64,000 bases of DNA, taken from the NCBI RefSeq assembly GCF_003202285.1, contig NZ_MASW01000007.1, forward strand, positions 580,090 through 644,089, given 5' to 3'. Position 1 is the stretch's first letter. Each line of letters begins with the position of its first letter. Below the pieces are notes generated by a model that was not told the DNA's origin, ran no database searches, and saw nothing but the letters and a program-made list of their open reading frames with translations. The translations under genes and the position numbers were made by a program. Origin of the DNA: Prauserella muralis. GTDB taxonomy: Bacteria > Actinomycetota > Actinomycetes > Mycobacteriales > Pseudonocardiaceae. This document shows, one piece after another, positions 24,873 through 32,983 of the stretch.

Positions 24873-26231
24873 ATGTCCGACGCCACCCCCGGCCTGCGCC
24901 GCACGCTGCGGCTCGGCTCCGTCGTCCTCTTCGGACTCGCCTACCTGACACCGCTGATCGTGCTCGGCACCTTCGGCATCGTCTCCGATCTCACCAGCGG
25001 AGCCAGCCCGTCGGCCTACGTGCTCGCGCTCGCGGCGATGCTGTTCACCGCCTACAGCTACGGCACGATGGCCCGCGCCTACCCGGTGGCCGGGTCGGCC
25101 TACACCTACGTGCGCCGCACCATCGACTCCCGCGCCGGGTTCCTGGTCGGCTGGGCGGTGCTGCTCGACTACTTCTTCCTGCCGATGGTCATCTGGCTCA
25201 TCGGGGGCACCTACCTGCAGGCGCAGTTCCCCTCGGTGCCGTTCTGGGTGTGGATCGTGGCCTTCGTGGGCGCCACCAGCTGCCTGAACCTGCTCGGCAT
25301 CAAGGTCGCCGACAAGGCCAACTACCTGCTGATGGCCTTCCAGCTGCTGGTGGTCGCGATCTTCGTGGCGCTGTCGCTGCGGCACCTGCTGGCCGCCGAC
25401 GGCGCGGGCGCGTGGTTCAGTGTCACGCCGTTCGTCAACGACAGCACCACCTGGGGCGGCGTCTCCGCGGGCGCGGCGCTGGCCGCGTACTCGTTCCTCG
25501 GCTTCGACGCGGTCACCACGCTCACCGAGGAGACGGTGGACCCCCGGCGCACCATGCCGAGGGCGATCCTGCTCATCGCGCTCATCGGCGGCGGGATCTT
25601 CGTGGTGGTCGCCTACACCACGCAACTGGTGCATCCCGGCACCTTCGCCAGCCCCGACTCGGCGGCCTTCGACGTCGCCACCACCATCGCCGGGAACGTG
25701 TTCGCCTCGGTGTTCCTCGCCGGGCTGGTGGTCGCGCAGTTCGCGTCCGGGCTCGCCGCGCAGGCGAGCGCGTCGCGCCTGCTGTTCGCGATGGGCCGCG
25801 ACGCCGTGCTGCCGCGGAGGGTGTTCGGCTTCCTGCACGCCAGGTTCGGCACGCCCGCGTTCAACATCGCGCTCACCGGCGGCGTCGGCCTCGTGGCACT
25901 GGTGCTCGACGTGTCCACGTCGACGTCGTTCATCAACTTCGGTGCCTTCGTGGCCTTCACCGCCGTGAACCTGAGCGTGCTCGCGCTGTTCCTGCGCGAA
26001 CGCGCCGCGGGAAGGCGGCCCCGGCTCGTGCCCTACGTCGTCGTGCCCGCCATCGGCGCGGGGATCGACGCATGGCTGCTGGTCAACCTCGACTCCGCCG
26101 CCCTGGTGCTCGGCGTGATCTGGCTGGCCGCGGGCGTTGCCTACCTCGCCTACCTGACCCGGCTGTTCCGCGTGCCGCCGCCGGAGCTGGAGCGCGCCGA
26201 GCACCCGGAGCAGGCGGTCAGCGGACACTGA
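24873..26231 (+). CDS. APC superfamily amino acid / amine permease
   Basis: 452 aa with about 12 hydrophobic segments. The start has GSVVLFGLAYLTPLIVLGTFG, TM3 region YTYVRRTIDSRAGFLVGW, and central AYSFLGFDAVTTLTEETVDPRR, the consensus amphipathic region of APC transporters (YAT/PUP branch). It imports amino acids, polyamines or related amines. It follows the nitrilase and presumably supplies its substrate. Its 3' end overlaps the convergent ThrRS-like gene by 14 bp. Confidence 0.85.
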   Translation: MSDATPGLRRTLRLGSVVLFGLAYLTPLIVLGTFGIVSDLTSGASPSAYVLALAAMLFTAYSYGTMARAYPVAGSAYTYVRRTIDSRAGFLVGWAVLLDYFFLPMVIWLIGGTYLQAQFPSVPFWVWIVAFVGATSCLNLLGIKVADKANYLLMAFQLLVVAIFVALSLRHLLAADGAGAWFSVTPFVNDSTTWGGVSAGAALAAYSFLGFDAVTTLTEETVDPRRTMPRAILLIALIGGGIFVVVAYTTQLVHPGTFASPDSAAFDVATTIAGNVFASVFLAGLVVAQFASGLAAQASASRLLFAMGRDAVLPRRVFGFLHARFGTPAFNIALTGGVGLVALVLDVSTSTSFINFGAFVAFTAVNLSVLALFLRERAAGRRPRLVPYVVVPAIGAGIDAWLLVNLDSAALVLGVIWLAAGVAYLAYLTRLFRVPPPELERAEHPEQAVSGH

Positions 26232-27456
26232 CCTCCTGCTCCGGCTCCCACAACGCGACGTCGCGGGCCGCGATCCGCGCGGCCATGCGCGACACGGCCT
26301 CGGCCTCGGGCAGGGCGCCGACGCGCCGCCCGTCGCGCAGGCGCAGCGACACCCTGCCGTCCGCTGCCTCCCTGCCGCCGAGCACCACCTGGTAGGGCAC
26401 GTGCCGCGCGGCCCGGATCCGGGCACCGAGGCTCCCGCGCTCCGGGCCCGCCTGCTCCACACGCAGCCCGCTGCGGGCACACCGGTGCCCGAACGCGGCG
26501 GCAGGCCCCGAGTGCTCGTCGCTCACCGGCAACACCGCCACCTGCACCGGCGACAGCCACGGGGGCAGCGCCGCGCCGTGCTGCTCGAGCAGGTGCGCGA
26601 CCGCCCGCTCGATGCTGCCGAGCACGCTGCGGTGCACCATCACCGGCCGGTACGGCGCCCCGTCAGCGCCGACGTAGCGCAGCCCGAACCGCTCCGGCTG
26701 GTAGAAGTCGACCTGCACGGTGGACAGGGTGCTCTCCCTGCCCGCCGCGTCGCTCAGCTGCACGTCGATCTTGGGACCGTAGAACGCGGCCTCCCCCTCG
26801 GCGGCCTCGTAGCCGACCCCGGCGTCGTCGAGGGCCTCGACCAGCACGGCGGCCGAGTGTCGCCAGACGTCCGGCCCGCCCGCGTACTTCCCGCCGGGCC
26901 CGGGAAGGGACAGCCGGTACCGGGCGGGCCGCAGGCCCAGCGCACGGTAGGCCTGCCCGATCAGCTCCAGCGCTGCCCGTGCCTCGGCGGCGACCTGCTC
27001 CGGGGCGCAGAACACGTGCGCGTCGTTGAGCTGGATGGCCCGCACGCGGTGCAGCCCGCCCAGCACCCCGGACAGCTCCGCGCGGTACATCGCACCCAGC
27101 TCGGCGATCCGCAGCGGCAGCTCACGGTGGCTGCGGGCGGTGTGCCGGTAGATCAGCGCGTGGTGCGGGCACAGGCTGGGCCGCAGCACGAGCTGCTCGC
27201 CACCGACGTCCATGGGCGGGTACATGTCGTCGCGGTAGTGTGCCCAGTGCCCGGACTGCTCGTAGAGCTGCCGTTTCGCCAGCACCGGCGAGTAGACGTG
27301 CTGATAACCGGCCTCCCGCTCGAGGTCGCGGACGTACTCCTCCAGCGTGTGCCGCACGATCGCGCCGGCGGGCAGCCAGTAGGGCAGCCCGGCGCCGATG
27401 AGGGCGTCGGTGCCGAACAGGTCCAGTTCCCTGCCGAGGCTGCGGTGATCGGGCAT
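26218..27456 (-). CDS. Threonyl-tRNA synthetase paralogue lacking TGS and editing domains
   Basis: 412 aa against ~640-690 for bacterial ThrRS. It begins directly with the class II core (LGRELDLFGTDALIGAGLPYWLP). The three zinc/Thr-binding ligands are kept: Cys96 (RPSLCPHH), His147 (NDAHVF) and His275 (VMVHRSVLG). Their spacings, 51 and 128, match E. coli C334/H385/H511 (51 and 126). Motif 2 is in the ...GLHRVRAIQLNDAH region, and a C-terminal anticodon-binding domain (VQVAVLPVSDEH...) is present. With no editing domain it could not clear Ser-tRNA(Thr). Upstream lies a Thr-codon leader peptide and terminator hairpin. It may be a Thr-starvation spare or a resistance form. Confidence 0.85.
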   Translation of the reverse strand: MPDHRSLGRELDLFGTDALIGAGLPYWLPAGAIVRHTLEEYVRDLEREAGYQHVYSPVLAKRQLYEQSGHWAHYRDDMYPPMDVGGEQLVLRPSLCPHHALIYRHTARSHRELPLRIAELGAMYRAELSGVLGGLHRVRAIQLNDAHVFCAPEQVAAEARAALELIGQAYRALGLRPARYRLSLPGPGGKYAGGPDVWRHSAAVLVEALDDAGVGYEAAEGEAAFYGPKIDVQLSDAAGRESTLSTVQVDFYQPERFGLRYVGADGAPYRPVMVHRSVLGSIERAVAHLLEQHGAALPPWLSPVQVAVLPVSDEHSGPAAAFGHRCARSGLRVEQAGPERGSLGARIRAARHVPYQVVLGGREAADGRVSLRLRDGRRVGALPEAEAVSRMAARIAARDVALWEPEQEVSVR

Positions 27457-27495
27457 GGTGGTCTCCCCTCTCGTGGACCGAGACGGGTGACCACA

Positions 27496-27534
27496 CGACT
27501 GGAGCCCGGGGCCACCCGCCCCGGGCTCCAGTCG
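27496..27534 (-). terminator. Attenuator terminator hairpin in the thrS-like leader
   Basis: Two 17-nt arms (27496-27512 and 27518-27534) are perfect reverse complements around a 5-nt loop; the core arm is GACTGGAGCCCGGGGC. It lies between the leader peptide stop (27549) and the synthetase start (27456), so it cannot be a terminator of a full gene. No U-tract follows. It is the strongest hairpin I saw in any leader region of the window. Confidence 0.8.
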
Positions 27535-27548
27535 ACTGTGGACATGGG

Positions 27549-27599
27549 TCAGCGCGCCGGGACACTCTCCGGCGTGGTCGTGCGGATGGCGCGCTGCAT
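27549..27599 (-). CDS. Threonine leader peptide (16 aa) of a transcription attenuator
   Basis: ATG 27599 opens MQRAIRTTTPESVPAR and a TGA ends at 27549. Residues 7-9 are three consecutive Thr codons (ACG ACC ACG). The frame starts 25 bp after the M1 peptidase stop; a weak -10 (TACGGT) just upstream would make it near-leaderless, and no good Shine-Dalgarno is visible. Codons 2-4 (CAGCGCGCC) can pair with the end of the same frame (GGCGCGCTG at 27550-27558), and a shorter alternative, CGCCGG with CCGGCG, overlaps. Ribosome stalling at the Thr codons would change which helix forms before the 17-bp terminator. Confidence 0.7.
   Translation of the reverse strand: MQRAIRTTTPESVPAR
27550..27596 (-). 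promoter_or_regulatory. Alternative helices of the Thr attenuator (1:2 stem)
   Basis: Segment 27588-27596 (CAGCGCGCC in the RNA) pairs over 9 bp with 27550-27558 (GGCGCGCTG), enclosing the Thr codons. Inside it CGCCGG and CCGGCG form a competing 6-bp hairpin with an 8-nt loop. A ribosome waiting at the Thr codons would cover the first strand and free the second, as in classical trp/thr leaders. An antiterminator partner (CCCGG with CCGGG in the terminator arm) is possible but short. Confidence 0.55.
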
Positions 27600-27624
27600 G
27601 CCGGACACCGTAGCAGAGCCCGTG

Positions 27625-28935
27625 CTACGACGCGGGCGGATTTGTGCTCTGCAGCCAGGCGGCGAAGAACCCGTCGAGCGGGCGGCCCGCGTGCCGCGCC
27701 GCGAGCGTGGTGAACGCCTCGGTGGTCACCGTGGCGTGCCGGTACCTGCCCGTCCAGTCGTGCAGCAGCGCGGTGAACGCCTCGTCGCCCAGCTCGCCGC
27801 GCAGGGCATGCAGGGTCAGCGCGCCCGCCTTGTACACGCGCTCGTCGAACATCCGCGCCACGCCGGGATCGGCCAGCCGCAGGTCGTCGGGCTTCGCCGC
27901 GAGCGTCCGGCGCCAGCGCCGGGCGTGCTCGGCCGCAGCCGGGCCGCCGGAGGTCTCCGACCACAGCCATTCGGCGTAGGTGGCGAAGCCTTCGTTGAGC
28001 CAGATGTGCCGCCAGTCGGCGACGGTGAGGCTGTTGCCGAACCACTGGTGGGCCAGCTCGTGCGCCACCAGCCGCTCGTGGGTGCGCCTGCCGTCGACGT
28101 GGTTGGCGCCGAACACCGCCATGCCCTGCGCCTCGATCGGGTCGTCCAGCTCGTCGTCGGTGACCACGACCGTGTACTCGCCGAACGGGTACGGCCCGAA
28201 CCAGCGCTCGAACACCCGCTCCATCTCCGGCTGCCGGGCGAAGTCGGCCCGCGCCGCGGGGACGAGCCGCGCCGGTGCGGCCACCAGCTGGCGTTCGGAC
28301 AGCGCGAGGTCGGTGTAGCGCCCGATCTGCACGCTCATCAGGTAGCTCGCGGTGGGTTCCGCCCGTTCGTAGACCCAGGTGGTGGTACTCGCGGCCCTGC
28401 TGCGGGAGACCAGCGTGCCGGTCGCCCGCACCGTGTACGCCGAGGACGTCGTGAGCGCGAGCCGGTACGAGGCCTTGTCGGCGGGATGGTCGTTGCACGG
28501 GAACCATGTCGGCGCACCGATCGGCTGGCTCGCCACGAGCGCGCCGTCGGTGAGCTCGTCCCAGCCGACGTCGCCCCAGTGCGGCGAGCCGAGCGGGCGC
28601 GGATTGCCCGCGTAGCGGATCTCGGTGACGAATCCGGCTCCGGCCTCGATCCGGCGCTCGGGCCGGATGTGCAGCTTGTGCCGTGCCCGGGTGTACTTCG
28701 CGGGCCTGCCGTCCACCAGCACCCGGTTCACCTTGAACCCGGCGAGGTCGAGGCTGAACCTGGACAGCGCGTGGGAGGCCACCGCGGTGACGCGCGCCGT
28801 GCCCGCGAGCCGGTTGGCGACGAGGCGGTACTCCAGGTCGAGGTCGTAGTGCCGGACGCGGTAGCCGCCGTTGCCGTGCGCGGGCAGGTACGAGTCGCCC
28901 GAGACGTCCGCCCCGGGGGCAGGCGCCTCCGTCAC
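27625..28935 (-). CDS. M1 family zinc metallopeptidase
   Basis: 436 aa from GTG 28935, whose GTGA overlaps the stop of the upstream NRPS, so the two are translationally coupled. Zinc site: His292-Glu293-X2-His296 (HELAHQWFGNS) and Glu315 (NEGFATYAEW). The aminopeptidase-type anchor is a variant, GMAVFGAN, instead of GAMEN. No signal peptide is evident. In Streptomyces albulus the epsilon-poly-lysine synthetase gene is accompanied by a polylysine-degrading zinc aminopeptidase gene (established knowledge, from memory). The pairing here suggests a peptidase acting on the product of the NRPS. Confidence 0.85.
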   Translation of the reverse strand: MTEAPAPGADVSGDSYLPAHGNGGYRVRHYDLDLEYRLVANRLAGTARVTAVASHALSRFSLDLAGFKVNRVLVDGRPAKYTRARHKLHIRPERRIEAGAGFVTEIRYAGNPRPLGSPHWGDVGWDELTDGALVASQPIGAPTWFPCNDHPADKASYRLALTTSSAYTVRATGTLVSRSRAASTTTWVYERAEPTASYLMSVQIGRYTDLALSERQLVAAPARLVPAARADFARQPEMERVFERWFGPYPFGEYTVVVTDDELDDPIEAQGMAVFGANHVDGRRTHERLVAHELAHQWFGNSLTVADWRHIWLNEGFATYAEWLWSETSGGPAAAEHARRWRRTLAAKPDDLRLADPGVARMFDERVYKAGALTLHALRGELGDEAFTALLHDWTGRYRHATVTTEAFTTLAARHAGRPLDGFFAAWLQSTNPPAS

Positions 28936-31900
28936 CGCGCGTGCTCCGGGGGCCAGGCGGCGATGGCGTTGCCCAGCCACCGGGAGTCGGGTGGCACGGC
29001 GTCGCCCCTGGTCACCAGCGACCCCGGGCCGACGGTGGTGCGGGCGCCGATGCTCGCGCCGGGCAGCACGATGCCGTGCGGGCCGAGCGTGGCGCCCGCT
29101 GCCAGCTCAACGGTGTCCATGCTCATGATCCGATCATGGAACAGGTGGGTCTGCACGACGCAACCCCGGTTGACGGTGGCGCCGTCGCCGATGCGGACCA
29201 GGTCGGCCTCGGGCAGCCAGTACGTCTCCAGCCAGGTGCCGCGGCCGACGCGCACACCCATCGTGCGCAGCCAGGCAGGCAGCAGTGGCGTGCCGCCGAT
29301 CGAGCCGACGAACCAGGGCACGGCGAGCACCTCGACGAACGTGTCGGCCAGCTCGGCGCGCCACACGAACGAGCTCCACAGTGGATGCTCCACCGCGCGG
29401 AACCGGCCGGCCAGCGTCCATTTGGCGACGGTCGCGGTCGCGGCGGCGAGCGCACCAGCGGCCAGCAGCACGACCCCGGACAGCAGCGCGGCCGCCCACA
29501 GGCCGAGCGCGGCGTGCACTGCCAGCAGCGCGGCGACGAGGAGCACGCACAGCGCCACCGAGCACATCACCGGCACGACACGGCACAGCTCCACCAGCGC
29601 GCGGGCGAGCCGCAGCCTGCGGGGCGGGTCGAACGTGCGGCTGGAGTCCGCGGTCCCGGCGGCGCGGCGCAGCGGCATCGGCGGCATGCCCAGCCACGAC
29701 GAGCCCTTCTTCGCCTTGGCCGGTGTGGACGACAGCACGCCCACCAGACCGCGTTTGGGCACCGAGCGTCCCGGCGCGGTCATCCCCGAGTTGCCGAGGA
29801 AGGCCTGCTTGCCGATGCGCGCGGGCGCCACGTGCAGCCAGCCGTGACCCAGCTCGTAGGTGGCCACCATCGTGTCGTCGGCGAGGAACGCGCCACTGTC
29901 GATCTTGGTCATCTTCGGCAGCGCGAGCACCGTGGACACCTCGGCGCCACGGCCCACCCGCGCGCCGAGCATCCGCAGCCACACCGGGGTGAACAGGCTG
30001 GCGTACAGCGGGAACAGGCCGGCCCGGGCGGCATCCATCAGGCGTTCGGTCGCCCACACCTGCCAGGCGAGCCTGCTGTGCACCGGGTGGTACCCCTCGC
30101 GCAGGCCGATGCCGAGCAGGCGCACGCCCGCGAGCACCAGCAGTGCGTAGCCACCGAGGTAGGCCAGCGTCGCAGGCGGCACGGCGACGAGCGCGCCGCC
30201 GAGCGCCGCGCCGGGTCCGGCGGCCCCGGCGACGGCGGTGCCGAGGACCGCGAGCGCGGGCAGGGCCGCCAGCGCCGGAAGCAGGCCGAGGACGAACGAG
30301 GCGCAGGCGTAGGCCACGGCCCAGCCGCGCGAGCGCCCCGCCCGGCTCGACGGCCAGCGCAGGCTCGCCCGCGGTTCCCGGCGTGCCGGTGAGCCTGCCC
30401 AGCGCTGCCCCGCGGGCACCGCGCCCCGCACGGTGGAGCCCGCGGCGATCTCCGCGCCCTTGCCGACGCGCGCACCGGGGAACAGGGTGCTTCGCGCGCC
30501 GATGCGGGCGCCCGCCCCGATCCGGATCTTGCCGATGTGCACGACATCGCCCTCGACCCAGTAGCCGGAAAGGTCGGCCTCCGGCTCGACGGCCGCGCCC
30601 CTGCCGAGCTTGAGCAGCCCGGTCACCGGAGGGGGCGAGTGCAGGTCGACGTCGGCGCCGACCTTCGCGCCGAGCGCCCGCGCATAGTGCGTCATCCAGG
30701 AGGCGCCCGCGACGCTCGTCGCTCCGCTGATCTCCGCCAGTTGCTGCGCCGCCCACAGCCGCAGGTGCACCCGCCCGCCGCGCGGGTAGTCGCCGGCCCG
30801 CACGCCACGCAGCAGCAGCCGGGCGCCGATCGCCGACACCGCGATCCGGCCCGGCGGGCTGAACAGCACGAGCCACGCCGCCACCAGCGCCCACCAGGGT
30901 GCGACGGGCAGCCAGTCCAGGCCCGCCCACCCGGCGAGCACGGTGGAGCAGGCCATGGCGATCGTGGTCCAGCGCAACCCGGCGAGGGTCAGCAGGGGCA
31001 CCAGGAGCACAGTCTGTGCGAGGCCGGTGCGCAGCCGGGTGGGGCGGACGTCGGGCCGCCGGGACTGCCCGCCGTCGAGCGCGTCGAGCAGGTCCGCCAG
31101 CTCGCCGAGCCGCGGATGGGTGTAGACGTCGGTCACCGACACCTGCGGGTGCCGGGTGCGGAGGCGCGCGACCAGCTGGGCGGCGGTGAGGCTGCCGCCG
31201 CCGTGGCCGAAGAAGTCGGCACGCGGGTCGCTGACCCGGACGCCGAGCAGGTCGGCCCAGCCCTCGGCGAGCCAGGTCTCGGTGGGGGTCAGCCCGGTCG
31301 CGCCGCTGTCCACAGTGGCCAGTGGCCACGGCAGGGCGGCGCGGTCGACCTTGCCGGACGTGCGGGTCGGCAGCGCGTCCACCACAGCCAGCAGCGGTAC
31401 GAGCGCCGCAGGCAGCCGCTCGCGCAGCAGCGCCACCGCGCCGTCCTGGTCGAAGCCGTCACTCGCGTGCGGCAGCACGTAGCCGACGAGCACCTGGTTG
31501 CCCGCCGCCGTGGTGCGCACGGCCGCGGCGGCGCCCGCGACGCCGGGCAGTGCCTGCAGCGCGGCGTCGACCTCCCCCAGTTCGATGCGCCTGCCGCCCA
31601 GCTTCACCTGCTCGTCGGCACGGCCGAGGAACACCAGGCCCTCCGGCTCGGCACGCACCAGGTCGCCGCTGCGGTACGCACGCCGCCAGCCCAGCGCGGG
31701 CAGCGGCGCGAACTTCTCGGCGTCCTTGCCCGGGTCGAGGTAGCGCGCGAGACCCACGCCGCCGATCACCAGCTCGCCCGCGGAGCCCATCGGCACCGGC
31801 TCGCCCGCCTCGTCGACCACGGCGAGCTGCCAGCCGCGCAACGGCAGCCCGATGCGCACCGGGCCCTCGCCGGTGAGCTGCGCCGCGCAGGCGACGACGG

Positions 31901-32876
31901 TGGTCTCGGTGGGCCCGTAGGTGTTCCAGACCTCGCGGCCCTCGACGGCGACGCGGTCGGCGAGTTCCGGCGGGCACGCCTCGCCGCCGAAGATCAGCAG
32001 GCGGACGTCCTCGAGCGCCTCGGAGGGCCACAGCGCCGCCAGCGTCGGCACGGTCGAGACGATGGTGATGCGCTGGGCCACCAGCCACGGGCCGAGGTCC
32101 ACGCCGGTGCGCACCAGTGAGCGGGGCGCGGGCACCAGGCACGCGCCGTGCCGCCAGGCCAGCCACATCTCCTCGCAGGAGGCGTCGAAGGCCACCGACA
32201 GCCCGGCGAGCACCCGGTCGCCGGGTCCGAGGGGCTCGTCGGCGAGGAAGAGCCCGGCCTCGGCGTCGACGAAGGCGGCAGCGGCCGCGTGGCTGACGGC
32301 GACGCCCTTGGGCGTGCCGGTGGAGCCCGAGGTGAAGATGATCCAGGCGTCGTCGCCGGGCGCTGGCCTGCCCCGGCGCCCTCCGGGCACGCCACGCACG
32401 GTGAGCGCCCCGGCGTCGCCGAGCACGGCGCACACGCCTGCCTCGCCGAAGACGAGCTCGGCGCGCTCCTCGGGGTCGTCGGCGTCGACGGGAACGTAGG
32501 CCGCGCCGAGTGCCAGCACGGCGAGGATCGCGACGTACAGCTCCGCGGTTCCCGACGCGATGCGCACGCCCACCCGGTCGCCCGCGCCGACACCGTGGGC
32601 GGCGAGCCGCTCGCGCACGGCCTCGACCTCGGCCGCGAGACCCCGATAGGTGAGCACCGCCGTGCCGTCGTCGATGGCCGCCGCGTTCGGATGGCGGGCC
32701 GCCGTGGCGGCGAAGATGTCCAGCAGCGTGCGCTGGCTGGGCGCCAGCCCGGTCCAGAACAGCGCGCGGTCGGCGGCGACAGTGGGCGTGGCGGGCGTGG
32801 CGGGCGCGGCGGAGGACGGCCGGTCGATGGCAAGCGTCACGAACCCTCGCAGGGACTCATCGGGCCTGCTCCCCAT
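28932..32876 (-). CDS. Pls/PosA-type single-module NRPS with membrane-embedded hexapeptide-repeat terminal domain
   Basis: 1,314 aa, close to the ~1,319 aa of epsilon-poly-L-lysine synthetase. Order: adenylation domain (about residues 40-505; A3 IIFTSGSTGTPKGVAVS, A5 NTYGPTETT, A7 YRSGDLVR, A10 RTSGKVDRAAL), thiolation domain (about 520-595; FGHGGGSLTAAQL with the phosphopantetheine Ser), then a ~700-aa C-terminal part with several membrane segments and three left-handed beta-helix-like blocks (IRIGAGARIGARSTLFPGA...). Motif A4 FDASCEEMW puts Glu at pocket position 239, favouring a cationic amino acid such as Lys, Orn or Dab (inference). No separate C or TE domain exists. Alternative start: GTG 32840. 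Confidence 0.85.
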   Translation of the reverse strand: MGSRPDESLRGFVTLAIDRPSSAAPATPATPTVAADRALFWTGLAPSQRTLLDIFAATAARHPNAAAIDDGTAVLTYRGLAAEVEAVRERLAAHGVGAGDRVGVRIASGTAELYVAILAVLALGAAYVPVDADDPEERAELVFGEAGVCAVLGDAGALTVRGVPGGRRGRPAPGDDAWIIFTSGSTGTPKGVAVSHAAAAAFVDAEAGLFLADEPLGPGDRVLAGLSVAFDASCEEMWLAWRHGACLVPAPRSLVRTGVDLGPWLVAQRITIVSTVPTLAALWPSEALEDVRLLIFGGEACPPELADRVAVEGREVWNTYGPTETTVVACAAQLTGEGPVRIGLPLRGWQLAVVDEAGEPVPMGSAGELVIGGVGLARYLDPGKDAEKFAPLPALGWRRAYRSGDLVRAEPEGLVFLGRADEQVKLGGRRIELGEVDAALQALPGVAGAAAAVRTTAAGNQVLVGYVLPHASDGFDQDGAVALLRERLPAALVPLLAVVDALPTRTSGKVDRAALPWPLATVDSGATGLTPTETWLAEGWADLLGVRVSDPRADFFGHGGGSLTAAQLVARLRTRHPQVSVTDVYTHPRLGELADLLDALDGGQSRRPDVRPTRLRTGLAQTVLLVPLLTLAGLRWTTIAMACSTVLAGWAGLDWLPVAPWWALVAAWLVLFSPPGRIAVSAIGARLLLRGVRAGDYPRGGRVHLRLWAAQQLAEISGATSVAGASWMTHYARALGAKVGADVDLHSPPPVTGLLKLGRGAAVEPEADLSGYWVEGDVVHIGKIRIGAGARIGARSTLFPGARVGKGAEIAAGSTVRGAVPAGQRWAGSPARREPRASLRWPSSRAGRSRGWAVAYACASFVLGLLPALAALPALAVLGTAVAGAAGPGAALGGALVAVPPATLAYLGGYALLVLAGVRLLGIGLREGYHPVHSRLAWQVWATERLMDAARAGLFPLYASLFTPVWLRMLGARVGRGAEVSTVLALPKMTKIDSGAFLADDTMVATYELGHGWLHVAPARIGKQAFLGNSGMTAPGRSVPKRGLVGVLSSTPAKAKKGSSWLGMPPMPLRRAAGTADSSRTFDPPRRLRLARALVELCRVVPVMCSVALCVLLVAALLAVHAALGLWAAALLSGVVLLAAGALAAATATVAKWTLAGRFRAVEHPLWSSFVWRAELADTFVEVLAVPWFVGSIGGTPLLPAWLRTMGVRVGRGTWLETYWLPEADLVRIGDGATVNRGCVVQTHLFHDRIMSMDTVELAAGATLGPHGIVLPGASIGARTTVGPGSLVTRGDAVPPDSRWLGNAIAAWPPEHAR

Positions 32877-32983
32877 GAGTCGCCCGGTTACCGGTCGACC
32901 AGCCTACCCGAAGGTGAACGGCAGGTTGCGTTCAGGTCTCGCCACGGTCGCCGCCACCGGCACAGCCACCCGGCTGGACCGCC

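Noticed and set aside
27457..27625. T-box riboswitch upstream of the ThrRS-like gene
   Set aside because: I do not see the T-box consensus (AGGGUGG-like antiterminator bulge) or a Stem I; the leader peptide with Thr codons explains the region better.
26401..29847. A 1,148-codon plus-strand frame antisense to ThrRS, M1 and the NRPS
   Set aside because: It lacks any recognisable domain, and the opposite strand has complete families with active sites.
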